The notes under the pieces were generated by a model. The model saw only the letters and a program-made list of their open reading frames with translations. It did no database searches and had not been told where the DNA came from. This document shows positions 1-5,480 of a stretch of 8,240 nt of DNA, piece after piece (within the stretch, counting starts at the first letter, position 1; every line of letters starts with the position of its first letter). Source of the stretch: Methanomicrobiales archaeon (lineage in GTDB: Archaea > Halobacteriota > Methanomicrobia > Methanomicrobiales > JACTUA01); the NCBI GenBank assembly GCA_028678715.1, contig JAJRCY010000034.1, positions 1 through 8,240 on the forward strand. The letters are read 5' to 3'. Position numbers and translations under genes: made by a program.

Positions 1-1364
1 ACCTGCCAGGAGCCCATGGAGAAATGCTTCCCTCCCTCAAAGTCCAGCTTGGCGTTAAAGTCGGTGTCCTTGTCTGCGATAGTGGAGAACTGGTAGGCGC
101 AGCACTGGTAGCAGGAGATCCCCTTGCCGGCACCCCGGTACTTGGGCATCTGGTTGTCGTAGTAGGGCGTGCCGAACTTGGAGGCCAGCTCAAAGGTGAG
201 GAGGTACAGGTCCCGGTAGGACGGGAGGTCGGGGTGGGCCCGGTTGTAGGCCTCGTCCTCCGTCATGAAGTCCGGCTCAATGGAGATCTCGGGCTTCGGA
301 AAGTTGAAGGGCTTGCCCCAGGCGTCCCCCTCCAGCATCACCTCCATCATGGCCTTGAAGAGGAGCCGGACCTCCCGCTCGAACTCGCCATAGGTCCGGA
401 GGGGCGCCTGCTTCCCGTCATAAACCTTCCCCTTGTACACGACGGGCCGGTCCTTCCAGAGGGTGGGAACCCCCGGCGAGAGCTGCACCGACGAGAAGAC
501 CAGCTGGCCGCCCCGGGCCACCATCATCTGGGTCATCTCGTACACAAACATCTGCATCAGCTGCCGGATCCCGTCGTAGGGCATCCCCTCAAAGTAGGGG
601 GCCAGGAAGGTGAGGAAGTTGTAGTAGCCCTGGCCCCCGGCAAAGTTTGTCTGGGCCGAGCCAAGCGCCTTCACCGCGTGGAGGACAGCCACTTCCGGGC
701 GCTTCGCAGGCCCGGCCACGGAGGCCTTGGTGCCGTTCCCGTCGGGCATGAGGCCGTAGTACAGGAAGTAGCGCAGGTCCCAGTCCTGGCAGAAGGGCCG
801 GGTCCCGAAGTACTCCAGATCATGGATGTGCAGGTCGCCTGCCAGGTGGTGGTCCCCCAGCTCCGGCGGCAGCTGGAGCAGGTACTGCTCCTTGCTGATC
901 TTATCGGCCTTCTTCTTGTGGGAGGTCTCGGCGTTCTCCTGCAGGTTGGCATTCTCGTGGGCCTCGAAGCCCCGTCCCACGTCGATCAGGTGCGCGTCGT
1001 AGACCGGTGTCCCCACCCGGGTGCAGACATTGCGGTACTCGACCAGGCCCTGCTCCAGGAGCACGGTGTTCATGATCTCCCGGATCAGGGGGCCGGAGAG
1101 GGAATCCAGGCCCAGCTTCAGGATCCGCTGTTCCACCACCCGCGCAATCTCCCGCGCCAGCTCCTCGGTGGCCGACTCATGGCTGTAGAAGACACCCAGG
1201 AGCTTCGTCTCCTCGACGAGCTGTTTCACGATACGCTCCCGGTCCCACTCCACCATGTGCCCGTCCGAAGAACGCACTTTCGGGAGCGGGGAGAGGAATC
1301 GGCCGTCCAGGGTCGTCTGCTGCGGGAAAACTGTCCTGCTGACCGTTTTTTTCTGCCGTGCCAC
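1..1364 (-). CDS. nrdD: Anaerobic (class III) ribonucleoside-triphosphate reductase, N-terminal 454 residues, cut by window edge
   Basis: The enzyme reduces ribonucleoside triphosphates to dNTPs in the cytoplasm using a glycyl radical installed by the radical-SAM activase NrdG. I translated the minus strand by hand: 454 codons stay open to base 3, and the gene runs off the left edge. Residues about 29-120 look like an ATP-cone regulatory domain (KVRSSDGHMVEWDRERIVKQ). The catalytic domain follows, with GDLHIHDLEYF at 176-186, NFAGGQGYYNF at 240-250 and the cysteine-rich ISCYQCCAYQF at 416-426, probably the loop with the thiyl-radical cysteine. Family members are usually about 700-780 residues, so the C-terminal zinc site and glycyl-radical loop are missing only because of the window. 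I chose the GTG at 1364-1362 because AGGTGA (1376-1371) lies 6 bases upstream; the first internal ATG would cut into the ATP cone. A redoxin gene lies upstream on the same strand. Family assignment is firm; the reductant is inferred. Confidence 0.95.
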   Translation of the reverse strand, partial: MARQKKTVSRTVFPQQTTLDGRFLSPLPKVRSSDGHMVEWDRERIVKQLVEETKLLGVFYSHESATEELAREIARVVEQRILKLGLDSLSGPLIREIMNTVLLEQGLVEYRNVCTRVGTPVYDAHLIDVGRGFEAHENANLQENAETSHKKKADKISKEQYLLQLPPELGDHHLAGDLHIHDLEYFGTRPFCQDWDLRYFLYYGLMPDGNGTKASVAGPAKRPEVAVLHAVKALGSAQTNFAGGQGYYNFLTFLAPYFEGMPYDGIRQLMQMFVYEMTQMMVARGGQLVFSSVQLSPGVPTLWKDRPVVYKGKVYDGKQAPLRTYGEFEREVRLLFKAMMEVMLEGDAWGKPFNFPKPEISIEPDFMTEDEAYNRAHPDLPSYRDLYLLTFELASKFGTPYYDNQMPKYRGAGKGISCYQCCAYQFSTIADKDTDFNAKLDFEGGKHFSMGSWQ

Positions 1365-1370
1365 GGTGGT

Positions 1371-1376
1371 TCACCT
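1371..1376 (-). promoter_or_regulatory. Shine-Dalgarno site fixing the GTG start of nrdD
   Basis: On the minus strand the sequence reads AGGTGA, 6 bases before a GTG codon. This supports the non-ATG start, which adds about 36 residues before the first internal methionine. Confidence 0.65.
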
Positions 1377-1445
1377 GCTGAATCCTGCAAAATACTATTA
1401 ATGAATTGCTATTTGATTTTATCGAGTTATACCGCATTTCATTTC

Positions 1446-1458
1446 TTTTTAAACCTTT
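1446..1458 (-). promoter_or_regulatory. Archaeal BRE/TATA box for nrdD
   Basis: On the minus strand this reads AAAGGTTTAAAAA, close to the archaeal pattern of A-rich BRE, two bases, then a TTTA(A/T)A box. It lies in a strip (about 1380-1475) far richer in A and T than the rest of the window. Transcription would start near 1425, giving a leader of about 60 bases that includes the Shine-Dalgarno site. A second TATA-like stretch, CTTATAAAG (1464-1472), lies slightly further upstream and is an alternative. Confidence 0.5.
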
Positions 1459-1514
1459 CCTGCCTTTATAAGCCCCACTCCGGCCCCCATTGCAGGGGTC
1501 TTTTGGAGAAACAG

Positions 1515-1550
1515 GGAACCGGATCCGTTCCGGGCGGGATTGCACCCCGC
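1515..1550. other. Two adjacent short inverted repeats in the nrdH-nrdD gap
   Basis: GGAAC (1515-1519) pairs with GTTCC (1527-1531) around a GGATCC core, and GCGGG (1534-1538) pairs with CCCGC (1546-1550) across a 7-base loop. They lie 30-70 bases downstream of the nrdH stop and could form a structured 3' end of its transcript. No oligo-T run follows on the minus strand, so a terminator is not well supported, and short stems arise by chance in GC-rich DNA. Apart from these and the nrdD promoter, I see nothing else in the gap 1365-1581. Confidence 0.2.
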
Positions 1551-1581
1551 TGCAGCGAGAACCGGGGAAGGCCGGGCTGGC

Positions 1582-1839
1582 TCAGGGGATCCGGTCCAGT
1601 GCGCCTTCCTGCAACTTCCCGCGGGGGAAGAGGTCCTCGGAGGTGAGGAAGGTGTCGCCGCCCCGGAGCACGGGGGCCTCCATGACAAAGACCCCGTTCA
1701 CCCGGAGGTCGGTGAGGGAATCGGCACTGGCCATGTCCTGCTCGGTGAACGGGATGCCTTTTTTCTTCAGGTACTCCTTGAGCATTTCGCAGTTCGGGCA
1801 GTTCTCGAGCGTGTAGAGGATCAGGGGCTTGTCACTCAA
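1582..1839 (-). CDS. nrdH: NrdH-type glutaredoxin-like protein (85 aa)
   Basis: This is a small cytoplasmic thiol-disulfide redoxin with a thioredoxin fold. Residues 1-12 look like the first beta strand (KPLILYTLE), followed by the redox-active CPNC at 14-17 and the helix CEMLKEYLKKKGIPF. EAPVLRGGDTFL at 54-65 fits the cis-proline region of the fold, with the cis-Pro probably P56. Length and pattern match glutaredoxin-like redoxins of methanogens. The open frame extends to 2019, but the upstream part runs antisense into thpR and is not redoxin-like. I chose the TTG at 1839-1837 because AGGTG (1852-1848) lies 8 bases before it; GTG at 1848 is an alternative. It lies upstream of nrdD on the same strand. 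In Methanosarcina barkeri a NrdH-like redoxin, reduced by a ferredoxin-linked disulfide reductase, is the electron donor to class III ribonucleotide reductase; the same role here is inference from position and motif. Confidence 0.85.
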   Translation of the reverse strand: MSDKPLILYTLENCPNCEMLKEYLKKKGIPFTEQDMASADSLTDLRVNGVFVMEAPVLRGGDTFLTSEDLFPRGKLQEGALDRIP

Positions 1840-1896
1840 CCGGATCACACCTGTGCAATCGAATACTATTAGGAGCTGGGTGCGCACATACTGTTG
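1840..1896. promoter_or_regulatory. 57-base divergent promoter region between nrdH and thpR
   Basis: Both leftward nrdH and rightward thpR must be expressed from around this short gap. The only AT-rich core is GAATACTATTAG (1861-1872), which can be read as a weak TATA element on either strand. Its centre is about 30 bases before the thpR ATG, which would give a nearly leaderless thpR mRNA and fits the lack of a well-placed Shine-Dalgarno site there. For nrdH, a box inside the first codons of thpR (AATAAAC on the minus strand, near 1908-1914) is an alternative. Confidence 0.3.
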
Positions 1897-2436
1897 ATGG
1901 TCAGGACGTTTATTGCTATTGATCTCCCCCCGGAAGTGACGGACCGGGTGCCTCCCTGCCAGGAGATCCTGAAGCGGTCCGCGGCCCGGCTCACCCTTGT
2001 CGATCCCCGGAACATCCACCTGACCCTGAAGTTCCTGGGCGAGGTGGAGGAGTCGATGCTGGCACCCATCGGGGATGCGCTCCGTTCCCTCCGGTCCTAC
2101 CCGTTCTCCATGGCCTTAAACGGCGTCGCGGGTAATCCAACGCGGGCTCCCCGCGTCATCTGGTGCAATGTCCAGGATGCCGGCCAGTGCGTCCGTCTCC
2201 ATGACCGGGTGGAGGAGGCCCTGGCCCCTCTGGGCATTCCCCGGGACCCGCGCGCCTTCACCCCCCATGTCACCATCGCACGGGTGAAGCGGTTCGATCC
2301 CTCGCTCCTCCCGCAGGTCCGGGCAGTGGCCCTGACCACCTTTGGTACCTGCACGGTCTCCGGCTTCTCCTTCAAGAAGTCCACCCTCACGCCCCGGGGC
2401 CCCCTCTACGAGAACCTGTTGGAGGTCCGGTGGTGA
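1897..2436 (+). CDS. thpR: RNA 2',3'-cyclic phosphodiesterase (2'-5' RNA ligase family)
   Basis: A two-histidine (2H) phosphoesterase of 179 residues, the normal family length. It is expected to hydrolyse 2',3'-cyclic phosphates at RNA ends to 2'-phosphates, and family members can also join 2'-5' linkages in vitro. The N-terminus MVRTFIAIDLP is the typical first strand. The two catalytic HxTx motifs are HLTL at 41-44, within IHLTLKFLGEV, and HVTI at 124-127, within PHVTIARVKR. The C-terminal strand with SFKKSTLTPRGPLYE is also typical. I used the ATG at 1897; a TTG directly before it (1894) would add one residue. A GGGTG at 1878-1882 is somewhat far for a Shine-Dalgarno site. The stop codon overlaps the start of cca, so the two are probably co-transcribed and translationally coupled. 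Family is certain; the natural RNA substrate is unknown. Confidence 0.95.
   Translation: MVRTFIAIDLPPEVTDRVPPCQEILKRSAARLTLVDPRNIHLTLKFLGEVEESMLAPIGDALRSLRSYPFSMALNGVAGNPTRAPRVIWCNVQDAGQCVRLHDRVEEALAPLGIPRDPRAFTPHVTIARVKRFDPSLLPQVRAVALTTFGTCTVSGFSFKKSTLTPRGPLYENLLEVRW
2421..2426 (+). promoter_or_regulatory. Shine-Dalgarno site of cca inside the end of thpR
   Basis: GGAGGT lies within the last codons of thpR. It is 6 bases before the GTG at 2433 and only 3 before the GTG at 2430, which favours 2433 as the cca start. Confidence 0.6.
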
Positions 2437-3818
2437 CCCGGCTCCCCTGCGAGGTGGAGGTTCTCCACCGGATCCGGCCCCGCGAGGAGGAGCGGGCCTG
2501 CCTTGACGGCGTGGCACGGCAACTGGTCGCGGCCATCGACCGGGAGGGGCCGGCCAGGGGCATGGTGGTGGGGTCGGTGGCCCGGTCCACCTGGCTCTCG
2601 GGCGACCGGGACCTGGACATCTTCCTGCTCTTTGATCCCTCCCTCACCCGGGAGGAGCTGGAGGCGCAGGGGCTCGCCCTCGCCCGCCGCGTGGCTGCAA
2701 GGTACGCCTCCTCGTATCACGAGAAGTACGCCGAGCATCCGTATATCAATGCCTCCATCGACGGCCTGGACGTGGACCTGGTTCCCTGCTTTGCTGTCGA
2801 GAGCGCGGCCCGGATCAAGTCGGCCGTGGACCGGACCCCCTTCCACAACATGTACATCGCCACCCGGATCCCGGATCTCGTGGACGACGTGCTGCTGCTC
2901 AAGCAGTTCGCCAAGGGGGCGGGGGTGTACGGCTCGGACCAGATGACCGAGGGCTTCAGCGGCTACCTCTGCGAGCTGCTGGTGCTCCACTACGGCGGCT
3001 TCACCCCCCTCCTTCAGGCGGCGGTTGCGTGGCGGCCGGGGACCTGCATCGACCTGGCCGGGCATGCCTGCAAAGCCTTCGACGAACCCCTCCGGGTCGT
3101 GGACCCGGTGGATCCTGCCCGGAACGTGGCCGCGGCCCTCTCCCTCACCAGGATGTGCGAGTTCGTCGAATGGTGCCGGGGCTACCGGGAGAGGCCCTCC
3201 GTCGCGTTCTTCTTCCCGCCGGTGCAGGAGCCGTTCACCCGTGAGGAGTTCGCCTCGCGCCTGGAAGAGCGGGGTACCCGCCTCCATGCCCTCTCCTTTG
3301 CGACACCTCCCCTGATCCCGGATATCGTCGTGCCGCAGCTGAGGAGGAGCCTCGAGGCCCTCTGCGGCCTTCTCTCGCGGGGCGGGTTCGTCGTGCATCA
3401 GGCAGAGGCGCTGATGGGCGAGGAGCACTCCCTGCTCCTCTTCGAGCTGCTGGTCGATACCGTGCCTCCCGTCGTGCGCCACACCGGCCCGCCGGTCTGG
3501 GACCCGGAGAACGCAGGCAAGTTCACGGAGAAGTACCGGAAGAACCGGCTCTCCGGCCCCTTCATTGTTGACGGACGGTACCACGTCGAGCTGCTGAGGA
3601 GGTTCACCGATGCGGGTGTCCTCCTCCGCTCGCCGGAGGTACTCTCCGTGGGCCTGGGGAAGCACGTGAAGAGGGAGATGGAGCGGGGGTGGGAGGTCTG
3701 CGAGGGGGTCGACTGCTATCGCGACGAATGGGCCGGGTTCCTCTCCCGCTTCATCGAGCCGGCATCCCCCCTGGCGAGGATGGGGCGCCAGGGAGTCGGG
3801 GATACTGCGGGGGAGTGA
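2433..3818 (+). CDS. cca: tRNA CCA-adding enzyme (archaeal class I nucleotidyltransferase)
   Basis: Adds or repairs the 3'-CCA end of tRNA from CTP and ATP without a nucleic-acid template. At 461 residues it has the usual archaeal length. The nucleotidyltransferase signature GSVARSTWLSGDRDLDIFLLF occupies about residues 47-67; the metal-binding carboxylates are probably D60 and D62, with the third in DGLDVDLVPCF (about 110-120). The nucleotide-recognition and tRNA-binding parts follow, with PFHNMYI, LLLKQFAKGAGVYGSD and GFSGYLCELLVLHYGGF, all typical of archaeal CCA enzymes. The last 15 or so residues (ARMGRQGVGDTAGE) look like a poorly conserved tail. Two GTG codons in tandem (2430, 2433) can start the protein; the second has better spacing to GGAGGT and overlaps the thpR stop as GTGA. 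The long open frame on the opposite strand is a GC-rich shadow. Confidence 0.96.
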   Translation: MTRLPCEVEVLHRIRPREEERACLDGVARQLVAAIDREGPARGMVVGSVARSTWLSGDRDLDIFLLFDPSLTREELEAQGLALARRVAARYASSYHEKYAEHPYINASIDGLDVDLVPCFAVESAARIKSAVDRTPFHNMYIATRIPDLVDDVLLLKQFAKGAGVYGSDQMTEGFSGYLCELLVLHYGGFTPLLQAAVAWRPGTCIDLAGHACKAFDEPLRVVDPVDPARNVAAALSLTRMCEFVEWCRGYRERPSVAFFFPPVQEPFTREEFASRLEERGTRLHALSFATPPLIPDIVVPQLRRSLEALCGLLSRGGFVVHQAEALMGEEHSLLLFELLVDTVPPVVRHTGPPVWDPENAGKFTEKYRKNRLSGPFIVDGRYHVELLRRFTDAGVLLRSPEVLSVGLGKHVKREMERGWEVCEGVDCYRDEWAGFLSRFIEPASPLARMGRQGVGDTAGE

Positions 3819-3878
3819 CGGGATGAGATCCCCGCCTCCAAGGATATCCGGGAAACCTGAGGAGAGAAGAGGATAACG

Positions 3879-4970
3879 ATGACGGATATTACCATGTCCG
3901 AGGGGGGGGAGCTGGCGGATCCGAAACTCCGTTTGATCGCGCTGCGGGTAGGGAAGATCCTCCAGCTGGCCGCCGAGAAGGCGGTGGCCCACCAGGCGGA
4001 ACCGGACCGCTACCCTTCCGACCATGCCAGGGCTTCCCTGGAGCGGATCTTTTTCGCCCGCCTCAGGGAACTTCCTGCAACAAAGCAGCGGAATGCGGTT
4101 GCGATGGTGATGCCCTCTGTGAAGGCCGGCATGGTGGCACGGACTTCCGCCTGGGGGGATCTGAGCTCGGTGGACCTCACCTCAAAAGTACCCATCGAAG
4201 AACAGGCCCGTACCCTCCCCTTTCCCCCCGAACTCACCTTCCCGATGTCATTCCTGAAGTCCTTCCCCTCCCTCCACGGCGGCGTGGTGGACGCCCATCC
4301 TCTCCGGACCCTTCCGCCGGGAGCACCGGGAGACCGCCCGGTTACGGCTGCCCGGACCCTGGAGTTCCGGGTCCACCGGCTCTCCTGCATTGATGAAACC
4401 GGAGGAGTGCTGGAGGATTTCTGCGGGACGGATACGATATTTTTGAGCGGCGCGGCCATCGGGGCGACCGGTGCCACGGCACTGCTCCCTGAATTGCGGA
4501 TCGGGGCCTTTGATGCGGGCTGCGTGAAGGAGTTCACCCCGCCCCGGCCGTTCTGTGCCTTTGATCTCCGCGAGGGGGCGGACTGGCCCAAGGCGTATTT
4601 CGTGACGCTGGTGCTCTCCGACCTGGAGATGGGCAACCTGGCAGGATTCCAGAAGAAGCTCGTTGAGAAAGCCGGTGAAGAGGTCACCTCCGCCGTCTTT
4701 GCGGCAACAGGCCTCTCCCTTGGAGCCCGGGGAGGCGTCATGGGTGGAATCATCGGTGCAATGACCGGGTGGGTGGCAGGATGGATCTTCGGCGATCCCG
4801 GATCCTGGTGGAACCAGGATGCCTTTCCGCCGAAGACCATCGCCCTCGAGATCCCATCACGGTCGCATGCGTTCCCCGGCGGCAGGCAGGAGAGTGCCCC
4901 CTCCCTCACCCAACTGCGGGGCCGCGACGGGGAGTATGCCGTGGAGTTCGACTGGCGGATGGCTCCCTGA
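3879..4970 (+). CDS. Uncharacterised protein with glycine-zipper segment (363 aa)
   Basis: I do not recognise a characterised family. The start is supported by GAGG (3869-3872), 6 bases before the ATG. There is no signal peptide. Residues about 14-90 look mainly helical (LRLIALRVGKILQLAAEKAVAHQ). About 160-250 look beta-rich, with FRVHRLSCIDETGGV, CGTDTIFLSG and a final aromatic block, DWPKAYFVTLVLSDLE. Residues 255-271 could be an amphipathic helix (FQKKLVEKAGEEV), followed by a Gly/Ala-rich hydrophobic stretch at 278-305 (GARGGVMGGIIGAMTGWVAGW) like glycine zippers that insert into or pack at membranes. The tail has FPPKTIALEIPS (316-327) and ends with FDWRMAP. From memory, uncharacterised bacterial proteins share the order 'CIDET ... 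D.I.L.G ... WPK ... Gly-rich ... FPP.T..L..PS'; I cannot check this. It lies 60 bases after cca with its own ribosome site, so membership of that operon is uncertain. Codon use resembles its neighbours. Confidence 0.8.
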   Translation: MTDITMSEGGELADPKLRLIALRVGKILQLAAEKAVAHQAEPDRYPSDHARASLERIFFARLRELPATKQRNAVAMVMPSVKAGMVARTSAWGDLSSVDLTSKVPIEEQARTLPFPPELTFPMSFLKSFPSLHGGVVDAHPLRTLPPGAPGDRPVTAARTLEFRVHRLSCIDETGGVLEDFCGTDTIFLSGAAIGATGATALLPELRIGAFDAGCVKEFTPPRPFCAFDLREGADWPKAYFVTLVLSDLEMGNLAGFQKKLVEKAGEEVTSAVFAATGLSLGARGGVMGGIIGAMTGWVAGWIFGDPGSWWNQDAFPPKTIALEIPSRSHAFPGGRQESAPSLTQLRGRDGEYAVEFDWRMAP

Positions 4971-5050
4971 TGCAGCAGCAGGAGAGGATGTTCCCGAACC
5001 ACGTACAGCCAGCTGCAAATGTCCTCACCGAATTCAGAGGTGAAACGCAG

Positions 5051-5057
5051 TTTTTTT
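5051..5057 (+). terminator. Oligo-T terminator of the plus-strand genes
   Basis: A run of seven T, then GTTCTT, lies 80 bases after the stop of the uncharacterised gene. Archaeal RNA polymerase terminates at T-rich tracts on the non-template strand without needing a hairpin. It marks the end of the rightward transcript before the hairpin-rich region. Confidence 0.5.
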
Positions 5058-5078
5058 GTTCTTCATGGGTCCGGTGAG

Positions 5079-5124
5079 ACGCTCTCGGGGGCTCCACCCC
5101 CGCCTCGACCCCTGAGGGGTTTCC
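5079..5124 (+). repeat. Hairpin repeat unit, copy 1
   Basis: ACGCTCTCGGGGGCT (5079-5093) is repeated exactly at 5170-5184. The first hairpin is CGGGGG (5086-5091) paired with CCCCCG (5097-5102) over the loop CTCCA. After CCTCG comes a second perfect hairpin, ACCCC (5108-5112) with GGGGT (5116-5120) over TGA, then TTCC. The same order occurs in copy 2. Confidence 0.7.
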
Positions 5125-5169
5125 TGATCGAAGCATGTCAATGTCAAGCATCTGCGTACTACTACTGGT

Positions 5170-5220
5170 ACGCTCTCGGGGGCTGTGCCCCCGCCGCGGG
5201 GGCATCCCCCGCGGTTTTCC
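5170..5220 (+). repeat. Hairpin repeat unit, copy 2
   Basis: Shares the 15-base lead ACGCTCTCGGGGGCT with copy 1. The first hairpin has the same stem, CGGGGG (5177-5182) with CCCCCG (5188-5193), but the loop reads CTGTG instead of CTCCA. A second, stronger hairpin follows directly: CCGCGGGGG (5194-5202) with CCCCCGCGG (5206-5214) over CAT, a perfect 9-base-pair stem. TTTTCC follows, so this unit also resembles a bacterial-style terminator on the plus strand. Confidence 0.7.
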
Positions 5221-5284
5221 GGAGATATGTGGTTCACCCTGTACCGCTGACCGAAGAACCGACTATCCTCACCGGGGGAGGGGC

Positions 5285-5308
5285 CGGGAGGGGGCAGGCC
5301 CCCTCCCG
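5285..5308. repeat. Long perfect hairpin, 11-base arms
   Basis: CGGGAGGGGGC (5285-5295) and GCCCCCTCCCG (5298-5308) are perfect inverted repeats separated by two bases, giving about 10 base pairs around a CAGG loop. Its left arm is part of a G-quadruplex motif (5274-5294). It lacks the ACGCTC lead of the other units, so it may be a diverged member or unrelated. Confidence 0.65.
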
Positions 5309-5372
5309 CACGGTGTTGATAACATCCGGCAGTTGCACGGACTCGGAAAAACCGAAGCTCACTCCATCCTCC

Positions 5373-5425
5373 CCGCGAGGCGCCCACGCGGCGGGGGGAC
5401 CGAGAGGTCCCCCCCCCTGGAGCGT
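5373..5425 (-). repeat. Hairpin repeat unit, copy 3 (inverted, diverged)
   Basis: Read on the minus strand it begins ACGCTC (5425-5420), then a hairpin whose arms are GGGGGGACC (5414-5406 complement) and GGTCCCCCC (5401-5393 complement) around TCTC, then GCC and a weaker second hairpin with arms CCGCG/CGCGG (5373-5377 and 5387-5391). The order lead, G-run/C-run hairpin, GCC, second hairpin matches copies 1 and 2. On the plus strand the main loop reads GAGA, a GNRA tetraloop. Confidence 0.5.
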
Positions 5426-5446
5426 CCCAGTCGTATAAATCAGCCT

Positions 5447-5454
5447 AAAAAAAA
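5447..5454 (-). terminator. Oligo-T terminator of the leftward glutamate synthase operon
   Basis: Eight A on the plus strand give eight T on the minus strand, about 27 bases after the stop of the FrhB-like gene. This fits an archaeal oligo-T terminator for the leftward operon. With the T tract at 5051 it brackets the convergent intergenic region. Confidence 0.55.
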
Positions 5455-5480
5455 GAGAGGATTCCAAGTGGTAACAACCT

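Noticed and set aside
24..1646. 540-codon open frame on the plus strand opposite nrdD
   Set aside because: It lies antisense to a clearly conserved nrdD frame, has a repetitive Gly/Val/Leu/Pro/His composition typical of GC-rich shadow frames, and has no recognisable motif.
2406..4025. 539-codon open frame on the minus strand opposite cca
   Set aside because: Antisense to the well-supported cca gene, spans its end and the start of the next gene, and has the Pro/Gly/Arg/His-rich make-up of a shadow frame.
4010..5002. 330-codon open frame on the minus strand opposite the uncharacterised gene
   Set aside because: The plus-strand frame has a good ribosome site and protein-like hydrophobic and charged patterning. 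The antisense frame is rich in Ser/Arg/Pro without domain-like structure.
5131..5165. Short tandem repeats ATGTCA x2 (5135-5146) and TACTACTAC (5157-5165)
   Set aside because: Two or three units of simple sequence between the hairpin units are expected by chance, and I see no link to a function.
5079..5425. Possible CRISPR array
   Set aside because: Only three units, unequally spaced, in mixed orientation and with internal hairpins of different sequence; there is no regular repeat-spacer pattern and no cas gene.
5019..5438. Open frames of 117-161 codons through the 4971-5480 intergenic region, both strands
   Set aside because: They run straight through the GC-rich hairpins, overlap one another, lack convincing ribosome sites and encode low-complexity Pro/Gly/Arg sequence.
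5432..5440. TATA-like CGTATAAAT on the plus strand
   Set aside because: It faces into the 3' end of a gene on the opposite strand, and no plus-strand gene lies downstream in the window.
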